This document shows positions 15,301-30,300 of a DNA stretch of 64,000 nucleotides, piece after piece. The number at the start of each line of letters is the position of its first letter. The first letter of the stretch is position 1. Origin of the DNA: Oegoconia quadripuncta (Eukaryota > Arthropoda > Insecta > Lepidoptera > Autostichidae); assembly GCA_949316235.1 (NCBI GenBank), contig OX438743.1, positions 37,169,242 to 37,233,241 on the forward strand, given 5' to 3'. Both the position numbers and the translations under genes were made by a program. Under the pieces are notes generated by a model. That model did no database searches, was not told the DNA's origin, and saw only the letters and a program-made list of their open reading frames with translations.

Positions 15301-18300
15301 ACCCCTAAGTTTCAGAATTGAATTAGCCTTCTCATTACAGTAGGTGGGATGAGCACAGTAGCGTTAACAAGGTTTTATATTTGATTACACTGACATTGAT
15401 TATATTAATCTTGACCTCAACGCTTCAGCTTTACCTTGTGGCGACACAAAACGGAAAGCTGTGAGGAGAAGTTGCAACGCGCGATAAGCAGATGACTGTT
15501 GACGATCCTAAAACAGGCTAACGAAGTGTTAAGATTATTGGAAACTAGCTTTCCAACCGCGGCTTCGCCTGCGTAGAATAGCTTTATCGCGGATATGTTT
15601 AATTTGTTTATCCCTTGAGAATTACTCACTTTATCTGGATAAAAAATATCTTCTGTCTTAATCCAGGGTATATCCTATCGCGGGATATAGGGATCGCGGT
15701 GTGAGGCACGACAGCGCCCCCTACGGACTACGACTACGCTAGACGCCCTCCGGGAATGGGCCTCCCCTTGTGAGGGGGGGGGGGGGGACCTGGAGCCGCC
15801 TATGCGTTCCCAGGTCCTCCCTACTGCCGAAGAAGGTCGCCGCGGGGTTTTAGTGGGTATCCCTCCCGTTAGAGAGGGGAGTCCCACATAACCGTCTCGC
15901 CGTCCCCCAGGCGAGCGGTACGCGTAATGCATTTCCCCGCGAAAAAAAAAAAAAAACAAAGGGTATATTCTATTGCCAGCTTTCAACTAAATCCGTTCAT
16001 ACGTTTCGCCGTGATTGAGCAACAAACAAACAAACAAACAAATATCCAAACTTTCGCATTTATAATATTAGTTATATATTTTTAGACGGTCGACAAGCAG
16101 TCGTCATCTGATAGATCTTATTCAGCTTCAGTAGAAGTCCGTCATCTTATTTACCTATTTCTTTCTGTCAATAAATTCTGAGACTTCCGACAAACATTTC
16201 GTTGACACACTATTGTTCCATTGCTCAGCAGAACATTTGACCGAAAGTAAAACAATTACGATCAGGTGAGCTGCTTACTCATTCATATTCTTCCATAAGC
16301 AAGGTTAGGTATACACCTACTCTAGCCCATACCGTACTTATACAAGTACGGTATGGGCTAGAGTAGTCATCATCATATCATAGATTTCCTGCATCCAGCA
16401 GCATGCCGCGACCTTAATTAGGTCATCCTTCCACCTTGAAGGTGCCGATGCGTGATCTCCACTATAGTTTTAATGCCCCAATAAAAACAAGTTCTTCGAG
16501 CTAAATACCCTGCCCACTTCCATTTCAACTTACTAATTCCCTGGGTTATGTCGGTCCGTTGATACGTACCTACTGATTGATCTTGTAGTGATAGGAGTAT
16601 TACGCCATCAGCCTTGCAGTTCCCTACTGTTAGGGCACAGTCTTTTTATTTTATTCAAGATGGGTTTGTACTTGTCCTCAATCACACCTGATGTTAAGTG
16701 AAGATGAGGTCGAAGGTGGAAGCGTACTGACCCGGAAACCCCAACACATTTGGGGGACTGGCTATCTTATCTCTGACAACCGGAACACAACAATGTTATT
16801 AACATTGCTGCTTGGCGGCAGATTTAGATAAGATGGTGGTAGCTAACCAGGCGGACATTTAAAATGCCCTACCAGCAACCAAACCGAGTAGTTAAACATG
16901 TACCCCGCTGGGGATCGAACCCGCGACCTTCGAATCGTAAAACTAATGTTGTTTGCATTGAGCCACGGCGGCGGTTAAAACGTCATTGACCATAATCCTA
17001 ACGACTAGCCTAACGACTGCGTTCAATCGAAAATAATTGGGACTATTTATCGATAAGAGTATTAAGACTGCCTAAATTGTTACGTTTATTGATGCAATAA
17101 TAAAATGCACACATTTCACTAAACAAGGACCACCCAAAATGCAAAGGGCGGAAAGGACTCCGCTCAGCGAAGTTCCGACATAGATGTGAACTGACGGAGC
17201 CTAATGAAAATAGGCAGCCCATTGGATCGTACAAAGTCGCCTGGTAACGTTGAAAACTGAATCCTATGACATACTGTTTTAGGCGGGTTTTGGAATAAAC
17301 TGCACAATTGCAAATACAATTTGAACATTTAGATCCGACTAAATATACTTTTGGACGAGTAAATTATTTATGTTTGTTCACGGACGCTTATTTACATTGT
17401 TGCTACAAATTAAAGTCTGCAATGGTCACTACCTTTGAAAGTCGGAAAAATCCAACTAAGACCGAGTCGGGCTAAGAGTGCGACTTTGAAGTTTACCCCA
17501 TGACAATCGGAAGTAATTCCAGGTCACTTTCATTCAGCATCTTATCCGCACAACCGGACGCTGGCAGTAATGGTTAATCACGTTAAAGACGACCGATTGC
17601 CATAAAAAAAAATATATCAAGTTGACTTGTATGTTGGTTTTGTTTTTCTGCTTTTTTGACCTATTCAAACGCTGTGTTAAATTCATCAAACAGTAAAATA
17701 TTTTCCATTACACAAAACATAATTGTGTACAAGAATTCTGACTGCGTCAAAAAGCCGCGATTCCACAATGAAATGTTGACGTGAAGCTGTACAATTGGAC
17801 TGTATATACAGGGCGTAAGCCGGATTCTCCGTCTAAATATATTTTATGTTTCACTAGGGAGTACCATGGGGAATATTATATTTTACGACTTATTATTAAA
17901 AAGTACCACGGACAAAATTTACTTCCCATGGTAGGTATACCCATTTAGAAAAAAACAACAATAATTTGTGAATAAATATTCACGACGATGATGATAACTC
18001 ATGTTGGCAAGTACTTTTTTTTACCTTGGACTTACCTTCTTTGGTACAAAACACACCACGTTATACCTAAGTAAATTGTGATCTATTATTCTAATAATTA
18101 TTATTGAAATCTCCAAGTTTCAATGGATCCGAACAAGGCTCAAAAAACACACACAAATTTGGAAGTATTTCAGTAGATACAAAATGGACCAAGGCCGATA
18201 TTACAAAGCGTATGAAAGTGAATCCAAATACAGCGGGTTAACCCAACCAACCAAACTTCCCTGTTTCAATATATACCTACCCTCATCACGGGTAACGGAA

Positions 18301-21300
18301 AGTTACTTCCCAGACGCGTCTCCAAGAGTTACTTGGGCGTCTAACTTGTCATTAGTCCATTACCGTGATTAGGTCGCATGCTATAAGAAGCGGGAGTTTC
18401 GACCCTCCGGATGACGCTCTCTCGTTTCACCTTAGGTAGGTACAGTAAATAAAAGAAACAGTGATATAACTTCAGAGATAATCTCGCTTTCATTTACATA
18501 CACGCGTGTGATTTCAACTGCGTACAAAGGTGGTTTCGTATCCGCTTCTAAAGTAAATGTCTAGGCGCAAATTTTGTATTCTAAATATGGCACAATAAAT
18601 GTGAAACTATTTTATGTGTTATGTGTGTCCTACAATTTTTTGTGCCACTGAGTAAAATTCTTTCTCATACTAAACCTTCCTAGATGTGTAATGCCTATAA
18701 CAACATGTATTAGGGAATAGGAGTTGGAATGAGAGTCATTTATTTACATTTAGGCGATTTTAGTCTGACGGCTGTCGTTAGACAAGTTACATTGTAAAAG
18801 AAAATGGCGGCGAAACTCACGATTCATTGTCGAATTTTATTCTATACACTTCTAGTGTGTCGATAAGTGATGTTGTGCCACAGTCACGTAGATATCCTAC
18901 ACATTCCTACACTAGTTTATTTATAGTGCTCAGTGTAGATGTGGTATCAAACTAGTGATCACCTGATAGTGTTCTATCAAGAGGCTTTAGTAGGGCTTCG
19001 ACAAGCTTCAATTGAAATCAACTCGGACAAACCCCGGCCATGTCCCCATCAACCATTTTGGTTATTCGTGCCGTTTCTTGAGAGATGTGCATATTACTTG
19101 CTCGGAGCTCTTTCAATACGCACATACCTTGACTTCAAATATTTATTTTATATCCTTAGGGCCTTACGAAGTTCTTCTTTTTGGGCTATGTTATTCCAAT
19201 CACAAAGCGAATTTGCGTTCACCTAGCAGTCTCGCTCAGGCTCGCATTCAATATTAAGCGTGAGCGTATCTTTTGAAACTATCGAAGTTCATCACAGTCA
19301 GAAACACTGAAACACTCGTATGAAAACTCCAATAGTAATCACCCATCTAAGAGCCACACGTTGCATAAGTTCTTTAGAGAGTGTAATACAGTAAGTCTAT
19401 GCCACGCCTAATTAGTACGCCTAAGTGTGTTTACTGTGGATTTCTTGCGCTGTGCCCGAGGGGAAAACAGTGCCTTATTAATGTTTCACGCTTGTAAGTG
19501 GCGGCACCGTTTATTCGTAATTGTTACCTGAAAAAACAATCGCTATGACTAGAAAACCTTCCTTGCTAATTCGTCCGTGATCCGTTCCCGACTCCCGGCC
19601 GAATGCTAAATGAGGTAAGACACTTTTTCGTTATTTCTACGGCGGCGTTGTTTTATTTTGGCCTTTACGGTGACATATTGCTGGCTTTATCCTTTTACAG
19701 TTGGCTCCAGAGTCGTATACATAATGTAATATGCCTGTGAGAAATAAAATCCTAGTGCATTTTAGACTTTCGGTGATATTTATTTACTTAAGGTGTTGAA
19801 ATAAGTAATCGGTATAGGATGGTCACCTACAGCTAAAACATACCTTCATCTTTCCTAGCGCGCTAAATCTATGACATTAATTATGTTTTACGTCATGGGT
19901 TGTGCTGTCAGAATGTGAAGTTTTGATACACATGGATTGTTTCGTTGAAAGGTAATTATTAAAGCAAAACAGTTCTAGCGCGTTAAGGAACAAGGGGTAC
20001 TCCTTTAACTGCAGGCCACTGGACATAGCTGTATCACTGAGCAGAATTATTATTTGAGTGAAATCATAACAGCCCCACAGGTGTTGTAGTTGGTGTTGTG
20101 GTTCCCCGCAGAGTGGTTCTGTCACAATGAGCACAACAACCTCGACCAATGGTTAGCAAGTAGTTTCATTAATGCAAGGCATCCAATAAAATTTGCGATT
20201 GTCAGTCGGCGATTAAGGCAAATTGTCTCATGAAAAACCTCGACCACCGTCGCAAGGTCGCCTTTGTCTCAGTCTTTTACAGGATGCACTTCGATGAGAG
20301 TATGTTGGAATTACATAATCTTATTCCACCATCGCCATTTCATCTTCGGACTACTAGGCGTGGGGAGGGATTCCACCGCTAAGCGGTTCGACTCTTCATA
20401 CATAATGTGAATAGCTAACCTCTCTTCCGGCGTCAGTCTTTCCTGGATCCTACAACCTTGTGATCTTCAAGAGCAGAGCGAATAGGCATCTACTGAGATC
20501 GCGTGCTTTATCTTCCGCTACATCATCACTTTCCATCACGTGAGATTGTGGTCAAACACCTATATCAGTTAATAACAAATCTGGGAGATATCAGTGTACA
20601 TACATAAAAAAAAAATACGCCCCGAATACAGAACCTCCTCCTTTTTTGAAGTCGTTTAAAAAAGCAATGCAAACATACGCTTTGGGACAGACTTATGTCT
20701 AACAATGGACTTTTAAAGGCTTTTAAAATGTGACGGATAATTAACGTGTGTGAAGATGAAAAAAACATATTTAATGTTCGATACTCTACGGTACGGTACT
20801 ATAATAAACTCAGTGGCTCAATGTTAATTATATTGGGTTGAAAATGAGGATGTCACAGGGTTGATGTAGTGGGGTTTAGCACTCGGTTTGGATTGGGGAA
20901 AGACTATTTTAAAACCTTTGAAAAAAATTGTGTGTATGTGTGTGTGTGAAAAATAGAGAAGATAAATCACTCCGTCTGTCACTATAGCAGATGTTTTTGA
21001 CGTAGTGCACAAACAGCTTTTATTTCATTCAACTTCATGTTATATTTCCAATAGTCTGATTAACGTAATGAATATGGCATGGCTCCCTCCGTAACATTAA
21101 TAATACGAAATAATTTAAATTTAAGATTTTTCTGTTTTGTTTCGTACGAAACATTAAAAACAACTACTTATACCTGGTCAAGTTTAAGCAGTTCCTCAGG
21201 GGTGTCTGGCAGCTGGCCCAACATGAGCGGTGGGTTGATGTTGACCTCCTTGCCCAGTGACCTGACCACCTCCTCGCGGTTGTAGCGATCAGCGAATACG

Positions 21301-24300
21301 CAGGACGCCGGAATCAGACCGTGGACCGTGTAGCTGATGGCTCGGACTAAGATCCTGGAGCAAAAGTTATAATTTTGCAATAAAATACTTTGTATATAGA
21401 TACTAAATGAAAAAAGGAAGAATAACCATGTCAAATTATAGCGTTATAGCAGTAACTAGTGTTTACCAGCGATTTCGCCTACGCGTGTGTATACATGTAT
21501 AATTTCGTTAATATTTGTTATTTCTTTAGCCAGCGGGACTGCTCAATTTATTAGGGAAAAAGTATCGTAATTCCTATTCCAGGACATCTTCTACCTGAGT
21601 AGTAAAACAGTTCTCAGTTAAAATTCCATCCACATCACCTGAATGAGTGGAAGTCTACCACTGTACGTTTCTCAAGAAACTTCCTACCACGTACGACCAC
21701 CCTGTGGAACGGACTTCCTGCAGCGGTATTCCCGAACGAGTACGACATTGGAACCTTCAAGAAACGAGTCTACACCTTCCTCAAAGGCCGGCAACGCATC
21801 TGTGACCCGCATGTCGTTTGCCGTCCTCTTATATATATATATAAAAAAAAAGTTCTGTCTGACATACAGACATTATGTGACATGGCGAAATTATTAGGAT
21901 TGCTCGCCTTGGATTTTTTGTAGATTCGGCAATTAGGTCGAATTTTTCGCCGATACTTTTATCACCGATTTTGTTATCGACTTATTATAGAACGTGTGCG
22001 TTTCAATATCGTAATCTGTAGGTTTCTTTTTTGCCGACATAATATCGATCACCGATTATCGGACGTCCTCGGCGGGCAGCTAAGGGTTCCTAGTTTGACA
22101 ACGGATTTTTTTTCTTAACCTTTTTAAAATGGTGCTTTGCTCACCCGCTCTAATTTCGATATTTATTTATGAGTGCCACAGTAAATATATGGCAGTGAGC
22201 CAAAACGTTGAATACATATATCGCGTTTCCTTTTAACATGTTGTTAATGTCATAATCTTTACTGATTTTGACGCAGAATGTCTTATTCGTAAAAAATCAT
22301 GCTGACGCAAAATGTCCGATTCGCTGGAAGTCCTATTCTCAAAGTCCGATTCAAATTCGAAAAACGCTCTATACGCTGTTTGCAACTAATTTTTTTGTAG
22401 GTAAATATGAACACTTACAATTCAAAGTGTGTTATTAAATCAATCATACCTATATGTTTTTTTTTGTAGTTACGTTAATAGTTTTAAAGTTTGACAACTT
22501 TTATATTTACGGGATAATCCTTATATCACACCGTTTCGAGATTGGTAATATTATTCGATGTTCGTAATTGGCGTACCTATTTACAACTTAAAAACGAATT
22601 TCGAAAATCACTATACGAACAGTTAATAGCGTCTAAAGTCGTGAATTTTTGAATACAGGTTAAACTGTAATTGCAAAGTTTTAGTTTTTGCGTACCTATT
22701 TACAACTTAAAAACGAATTTCGAAAATCACTGTACAAGCAGTTAATAACGTCTAAAGTCGCGAATTTTTAAATACAGGTTAAACTGTAATTATAAAGTTA
22801 TAGTCGATAGTCTAAAAGTTTAAAATAAAATCATACTGGGTGAAATTTAATTCGTATAATTCCTGTGTACTGGTGACTGTACGATACGATTACGAACAAC
22901 TTCCATTAGGAACCATCGCCGAATTGAACCGAAAAGTTATGGATTTCTATAATAAAGGTGGTTTAGGAATGGTTATGTAAGTACGGGTGATCGAAATTTT
23001 TTGATCTTGAGATTGAGATTTTGATCGAATTTGAGAAAACATTTTGGGGAAAGTTGTTCGTAATCAAGAGCGGCGTCGTCACCAGTTAAAGGGAATTACA
23101 TGAATTTAAATTGATCCTGTATAATGTCTTTGATTAGAATAGGTATTAGTTATACGAACGGCAAACGATAGAGCGTATGATTCTATAAATAACATTGGTT
23201 TGACAGGCTGCACAGCGGATTCCCTCTTCATCTCAACGAAATAGCCAAGTGAATATATTCCGTCCGAGATTGAAGTCAGATCTTCCTTAACATATGAAAT
23301 ATGCAGGCGTGAATAACAGAGAGAACGTTCACAGTTGCAGCCATGATCGCAAAATAGAATGACTTATGTTTCCACGATACAATCTCCAGATTGTAACCGT
23401 GGAAACCGTATATCAATAGTTCCTGTTTATATTCAAATTACGAGTTTTATGCAGAAGAACTTTTCGAAAACACTGTTATCTCAAAGGCAGCAACAATGTA
23501 GGTCACTACCCTTGAAGATAAAATCAAAAACAAGTTAAGAAATCTATAGTGATACGTTGGATTTGGTATTAACAGCCGATAATGTTGAAGTGCAAGACAG
23601 ATACGATGCAGTCATCATCATATTTAGCTTTCACAGTCTATTGCTTATTTAGTCGTCCCTGGATTGTCAATGCAAGACGTCCGGATGCTTCATATGAAGA
23701 ACATACAGCCACATGCTGCAATATAGAGCAATTTTATCATTACACCTAATTTCACGCACGGTTTGAGATTTTCTAAAATAATTGAATACATATATCGGTA
23801 TGTGTATGCATATACATGCTGCCTGTAAGGGAAAAGTCGACATTCCTTGAAACAGGTGGTTAGGTACCTCGATACAGGTAGGAACCTCCCGTTAGGGAGG
23901 GGAGTCCCACATAACCGTCTCGCCGTCCCCCAGGCGAGCGGTTAAAGCATTTCCCCGCTGAAAAAAAAAAAGAAGGTACCTCGATACAATAAATTTAGTC
24001 GATTTTGTTGGTGTTAATAGAAAAAATAAATATATAAGTAATTTTTTCAAACAAATTAATTACGTATTCTAGTGTAACATTGATAAACTGGCAACGTTGC
24101 ATCAAGTAAAAGAATAAATTACGCCATCTACAGTATCCTACCAATCAGTCAATAGCCGTGTAAATTTGTATAGTGTGAGTTAGGAGTAATTTTCTTCGAT
24201 TTATTTGGATATTTATTTACGACCGAAGTAAATAAGATATTTTAATTTGGATTTCGGTTTTAGATATATTTTGTATTAAATAACAAATGCAATATATTCT

Positions 24301-27300
24301 TTTAAATTCGATATTTCGAAAATGCTTACTACTAACTTTTTGAATCTATGTATCCTATGTACGTATAAAGTTTCATTACAATCGGTTTATTATTATTAGG
24401 ACCGCATACTGTCCCACTGCTGGCCACAGGCCTCCCTCCTCTCTCTCCACGGCTCTCTATCCCAGGCCTCCTCCGACTAGTTGGTTAGGAACTTATCCAA
24501 CTCATCCCGCCATCTCCTTTTCGGTCTGCCGCGACGCCTTCTTTCTAATGGTGGGCTCCAGGTGGTGGCAATTTTGACCCACATGTCGTCTGGCATGCGA
24601 CAATCATGGCCCGCCCAGTCCCACTTCAGCTTGGCGGCCGTTGTGGCTATGTCAGCAACAAAGGTCTTAGAGCGAAGTGTAGTGTTTCGGACGTGATCGG
24701 TCAGTTTAACATTTAGTACACTGCGCTCCATGGCTCGTTGGTAAACCTTGAGGCTGGACCTTTGGGCTTCTGTCAAAGACCAAGTCTGAGCGCCATAGGT
24801 GAGGATAGGGAGAATGCACATGTCCATGAGTTTGCGCTTTAGTGACAGTGGAAGGTCGCTCTTCATGTGTTCCTTCATCAGTTTATTAATTTCCATAAAT
24901 TTAAACTTGAAAGTTTGTATGGAATGACGCGTGGGATAAACCCTCTTAACCATAGGAAATTTCAGAAATCCCGTTTTCAACTAACATATCTCAGTTCAGT
25001 TAATTATCTAAGCTGTAGTATATAGTGGTGCTGATTGACCCAAAACCGCGGCGAATATTCCGCAAACCTCGACGCTTCTCACTAACTTCTCACACGAATA
25101 GCAGTCATTAGCTTTGACACGTACACGCCTTACCTATTGCAGAAAATATTATATTCGTATGAAGCTTCTGATTTCGGTTTCTGACTTCTAATGATGTGAA
25201 TTTATAGACTTCTTTCAATCAATCAAGGATATTTTATTGCACAAAAACATTTAAAAATACACTCGATAATACAACTTCTAAATTGTAGAGACTAAATAAT
25301 AGGTATAAACATAACATACGTTAGATATGAACATAAACTTACATATAATGATAGTGTATAATAAACCTACATATATAATGATAAATTATTATACTGCGTG
25401 TAAGGGACGACCCGACCTTCCCTTTATGGGCAGGTTATTTAATTCAAAATAGATCAAAAAAATCCGAAATCCAAATACCTTATTTTGACGACCTGTTTGG
25501 TGTAGCGGTTAGAATCTCTGACCACTATACCAACAGGTTCGAATCCCGCTAGGGCATATGTTTGTGTGATGAATACGGACATGTGTACCCGAGTTATGGA
25601 TGTTTTCATTTATAATAAGTATTTACTTACAAAAAAAATCTATTTATGTAGTTTATCAACCATCTAGTATCCACAACACAAGCCTATAATTTGCTTACTG
25701 TGGAACTAGATGGCGCTGTGTGTATGTCTAAGGATATTTTTTTTATTATTTATTTAATATTATTTACTTCGGTCGGAAATAAATATCCAAATAAATCGAA
25801 GAAAATTACTCTTAGCGGACACTATACAAATTTACACGGCACGTTTGGTTGGTAGGATAGTAGGTGGCACTGATGCAACGTTGCCGGTTTATCAATTACA
25901 TTTAAGAGGAAGTTTCATTAGAATACATATTAATTTGTTTGAAATAATTACTTATTTTTTCTATTAACATAAAAAATCGACTAAAGTTATTGTATCGATG
26001 TACTTTTTTTTTTAGGCGGGGAAATGCGTTTTAGTTTTAGTTTGGATACCCACCAAAACCTCGCGGCGACCTTCCTCGGCAGTAAGGAGGACCCGGGAAC
26101 GCATAAGCGGCTCCAGGTCCCCCCTCGCCCTGCCCCCTCTCGCTAGGGGGGGCCCGTTCCCGGAGGGCGGCTGGCGCGCCCTCCCGAGGAGCGCTGTCGT
26201 GCCTCACGCCGCAATCAGCGAGCGGTATGAGGCACACCGGGGGGTGTCATCCTCTCCCGGGTCGCGTCCGACGACTACATCGCCCCGAGATGTAGCCGCC
26301 CGCGACATTCTTAGAAACAGGTGTATCGACGTACCTAACCACTTGTTTCTAAGAATGTCAACTTGTCCCTTACAGGTAGTATAATTTGGGCACTAAGTTT
26401 GGCACTAGTTGCGAAACATTTGCATTCTGAGCTAATGTCAAATCATGCCCGGACACAAGCGATTTTTAATACAAGCATCGGCGTGAATCAGTTACAACGG
26501 TATAAGAAGAATGAATAAAAGAAACCCTGCGAAAAACTTAATTTATGAACTTCAATTTCTAGGGGAAGGTAGTACAAAGCGGTTAGCTAAGGTTGATATT
26601 TCAGTAAAAGTACTTCTTTATTAAATATGCTAGGACTTTTGCTTTGTGAGACAGGATATTTACTGCAATGGAATATGAAATGAAATAAGACTTTCTAGTT
26701 AAAATTTTTGGTTTTATAAATATCATCAGCTTTTTATCAGGCAAAGGACGATCACTGCTGAAAGTAGGTTTCCACAATAGATGCCCAGCGAATAGTTGGA
26801 AGCTGCCTGCATACAACGCCTTCCCGCGCACTTTATCACCACAGTACATTCAGTACCACAAGGTGTCGAGCTATACATCCTTCCAGTTGTGTGATTTCCC
26901 CATTCCTGATTCGTTTCGTAGTGAAACATTGAGCATCGCCTTCTCCATAACTACTTAAGCTTTCTTATGAGGTCATAGCGAAAGACTGCTTTTCAGTGCC
27001 CTATATAAGTTAACACTTTTAAAGACTTGAGCATTGAGGTATTTTAGACGAGAAGACGCAGTCCTGAACGCTACTCTGCGAACTACTGAATGCGACTCAG
27101 AGACCTAAATCAGCTATGAACGAATCAACAAAAATACTATCGCCTTAAAAGTGGAGAGCATGACAAGTTGCCGTTCCATTCTAATTATTACCTGTCAGAA
27201 TAAAAACCTTTAATCTTTTACATATGTATGACATTTCACCCCCATCTACGTATTTTTCAATGTGAATATTACCAGCGTTTTTAATTAAACCTCGTTATCT

Positions 27301-30300
27301 CGACGCGTTTCACACTTACTCTGACGGCCTAATAACAAAAACGTCGGTATTCACTGTGAGCGTGCCCGGAATCTTCCGGAAAATGATTCTCATGTTAAAA
27401 GGAGACATTTTTGTGACGTGTCTCGACTTTTTGTGACGTTGTACCCTCTTTACCGGTTTGTGAATTTAGATATTCCTTTTATTACAATATAAAATTTTCC
27501 AATGAAAGCGAGTCTATTTTCACATTTAACAGGGGTAACATTGTCGGAATTACATATAGGTTCAAGTATGAATTGAAATGTTTATTACCTAGTTGATATA
27601 TTCGTGTATGGTGTATATATGCGCAATTGATTTTTTATTGTGTCTGGAAAATTATGGTGCTTTAATTCTTATCGACTTCTATATTTATTATTCTTTACAC
27701 CTCTTTGCATTAATATTTATAACACCTGATGCAAAAAAGGGGTGTTATAAATCTGGATATGTTTGATGGAAATCGGACTTGGTCTATATATGTATTATAT
27801 CTATAATTTAATCATCGGGACAATAGCGCTAGCGTATTTACTATGCCTCACGGAAGCGAGTTGGACGGCGTATTTATTCTATAACATATATTTTAATTTG
27901 TGTGTTATAGTGTATTATTATGATATAATTTTAGTAATATTTTATATTATTATAGCTTCCAGCTACGGCTTCATCTTCACTTATCATCAGGTGTGATTGA
28001 GGTCAAGTGTTAACTTGTTGTGCATAAAAAAAAGTTACTATTATTTAATTATCCTTTTTCTCATGTAAGTGACTGCTGTCATTTAATTATTTTTACTATG
28101 GAGTTTTCTAAATATCTAATTTATTTTTTATTCTTTATTGCACTAAAATATTACATTTATAACATAGTACAAACTATAGGTCATTTACAAAGGTTATCTC
28201 TCAGTGGTACATATCTACTTACAAAAGATTTATCATCGACTTCGCTTACTCTACCTCTGTTTCCCTACCTCTTTCATTCTATTATTGTAATAAATTCAAT
28301 GCCACGCATGCGTGACATAATTCTATTTATATAATCATAATTTCCAATACGAAAGGAATTGTGAGTCGGGAGTTCGGACGAACGTTTATAAGGTACATTA
28401 GTATAAAACACGTACGTGTAATAATAATAATTCTGAATTTATATGAAGGTATATGTTTACATCACGCCCTATGTCTCCTTGTTATGAATTTCGAACTGTT
28501 ACGCGAGTGAATCGTGCGTATTTGTCATATAGTTGAAAATTTCTGTGCAAAAGTTTCGAGCACAATTATAGAAGTTTACAATATCTTTAATGTTGTATTA
28601 TCTAGAAAACGCAATTTGTTACAAATTATATATTTGAGAAAAGATCGAAGGATACCAGTTATATATGGAGTTTTATATCGCTTTAATAGCGCAACCCTTC
28701 CGTAACATACATGTAAGCAATAAAATCTGGTCTGTCTAGATACATGCCCGAGGGTAAGGTACAGAAACTTCGATGAGGGTGTGTAGGAACATTACAGTGT
28801 GAAGGCTTCTATTTGACGAGGGAACCATCCTTCGTAGCAGTATGTTGTTACCGTCTGCTACCGAGTACAGTCAGCGATGAACTTTAAATAAATAATAAAT
28901 AAATAAATAAAAGGTATTTATTCACCACAAAGTTAATTTAACAAGTAATTAATTGATAATAAATTAGGTCAAACTGTGATGAAAAGGTAGGGACTCAGCA
29001 GATTTGCTGATTTTCAGTCCCCCCCAAGTAGGGTAGGGTAGTAGAGTACCAAGGAATTAATTACTATTACTCTATGAATAAATTTAAACATTAACTAAAA
29101 GTAAACAAAAACAAAAATCTATATCTAAAATCAACTCTAAAACAACTGCAAGTGATAAACCATAAAAAGCTAGACACGAGAAGGTATCATATAGGTAGGT
29201 CTTTGGTAAATTTTCAATACTTATTTGTGATTGTGCGAGTGAATTTAATTGTTTTCATATTATTATTACTAATTTAACAAATTTAAATCCTTTCCGAATC
29301 ATACTTTTTGCCCTACTTTTAATACAAAATGTGAAGATTGGCGTTTGTAAGTTTGTTAATGAATCATTATGCCAAATTACAACTTCACAGTAGCTAGCTT
29401 ATTTCTTAATCGAGATTATTTTCGGCTATAATAATTATAAAAAACCTATACATATACCTAGACGGATATAAATAAATAATAAATATTTCGAACACGATTC
29501 TCAAACTAAGCAAAGCTTATATTATGTGTTCCGTTACGACGTCTGAAATCCATTATGAGAGATTACACCTTCCTTTCTACGTCAGTTCCGTCGATTTGCA
29601 GCCATTCGCGCCTCGTGTTTCCGCCAAAACATCTGTCAAACTCGATAGCCGCCACAAGACGCCATGTTGGTTAATATTTTTCTTCATTATTGCGTCGACC
29701 TTACTAGCGTGCGGTCAACGGTTTGCAGTCTTTAATATTTACACTAAATTTTTTAGAACACGTGCACTGACGTTTTTAAGTAGTGATTATTAAAGTGTTA
29801 TATTAGTTTCGCGTCTCGCCTGCGGTGTGATAGGTCGAATGGCGAACGACAAGCCGAGCGAGGCTCCAGCGCCCACCGACCGCGGTGAGGTGTCGTCGCG
29901 TGTGCGGGGCTCGCGAGTGCGGGATGTGTCGCGGGAAGCGCCCGCGACCGACGGCGACGCGCCCGGGACGCGGCCACGTGCTCGGAAGCGACGGCGCTCG
30001 CATGCCAGCACTAGTAGCACGAGCACAGCCTCGGACTCGGATCGCTCGCAGCGCAAACGTGTGCGCCGAGCGCGGCAGCGCCCGCGCCGTCCGCGCCGCT
30101 CGACCTCGAGTTCGTCATCGGATGGAACGGCGTCGTCGTTGGATCGACGCTTTGAGGTTTTGTCCCAGCAACTTGTGAGTCAAATTTTTAATATGGTCAG
30201 GAACACTGTGGAAGTTCGGTCAACCGACGGGACCGCTGATACTGAATTTTTACGTCCGCCTTCAGCTCCCCAGATAAATTTTTCTAACATTAGCAATTTG

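Larger units (their letters stand above)
26860..29470. other. intron stretch, mostly unrecognised
   Basis: Upstream neighbour of the DIRS insertion. It holds only a family-C tail (27966) and the 28885 repeat. Hydrophobic open frames at 27763 and 28020 follow from A/T-rich composition. Confidence 0.5.

Noticed and set aside
15675..15986. Arg/Pro/Ser-rich open frame on the minus strand
   Set aside because: It is the GC-rich retroposon read in reverse; the same frame recurs with breaks at 26037.
27763..28334. Hydrophobic small proteins on the plus strand
   Set aside because: A/T-rich composition yields Ile/Phe/Tyr-rich frames. No splice or domain support, and part overlaps a SINE tail.
29827..29838. 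GTG at 29827 as start of the DIRS ORF1
   Set aside because: The first ATG (29839) is four codons downstream and is the ordinary choice in a eukaryote.
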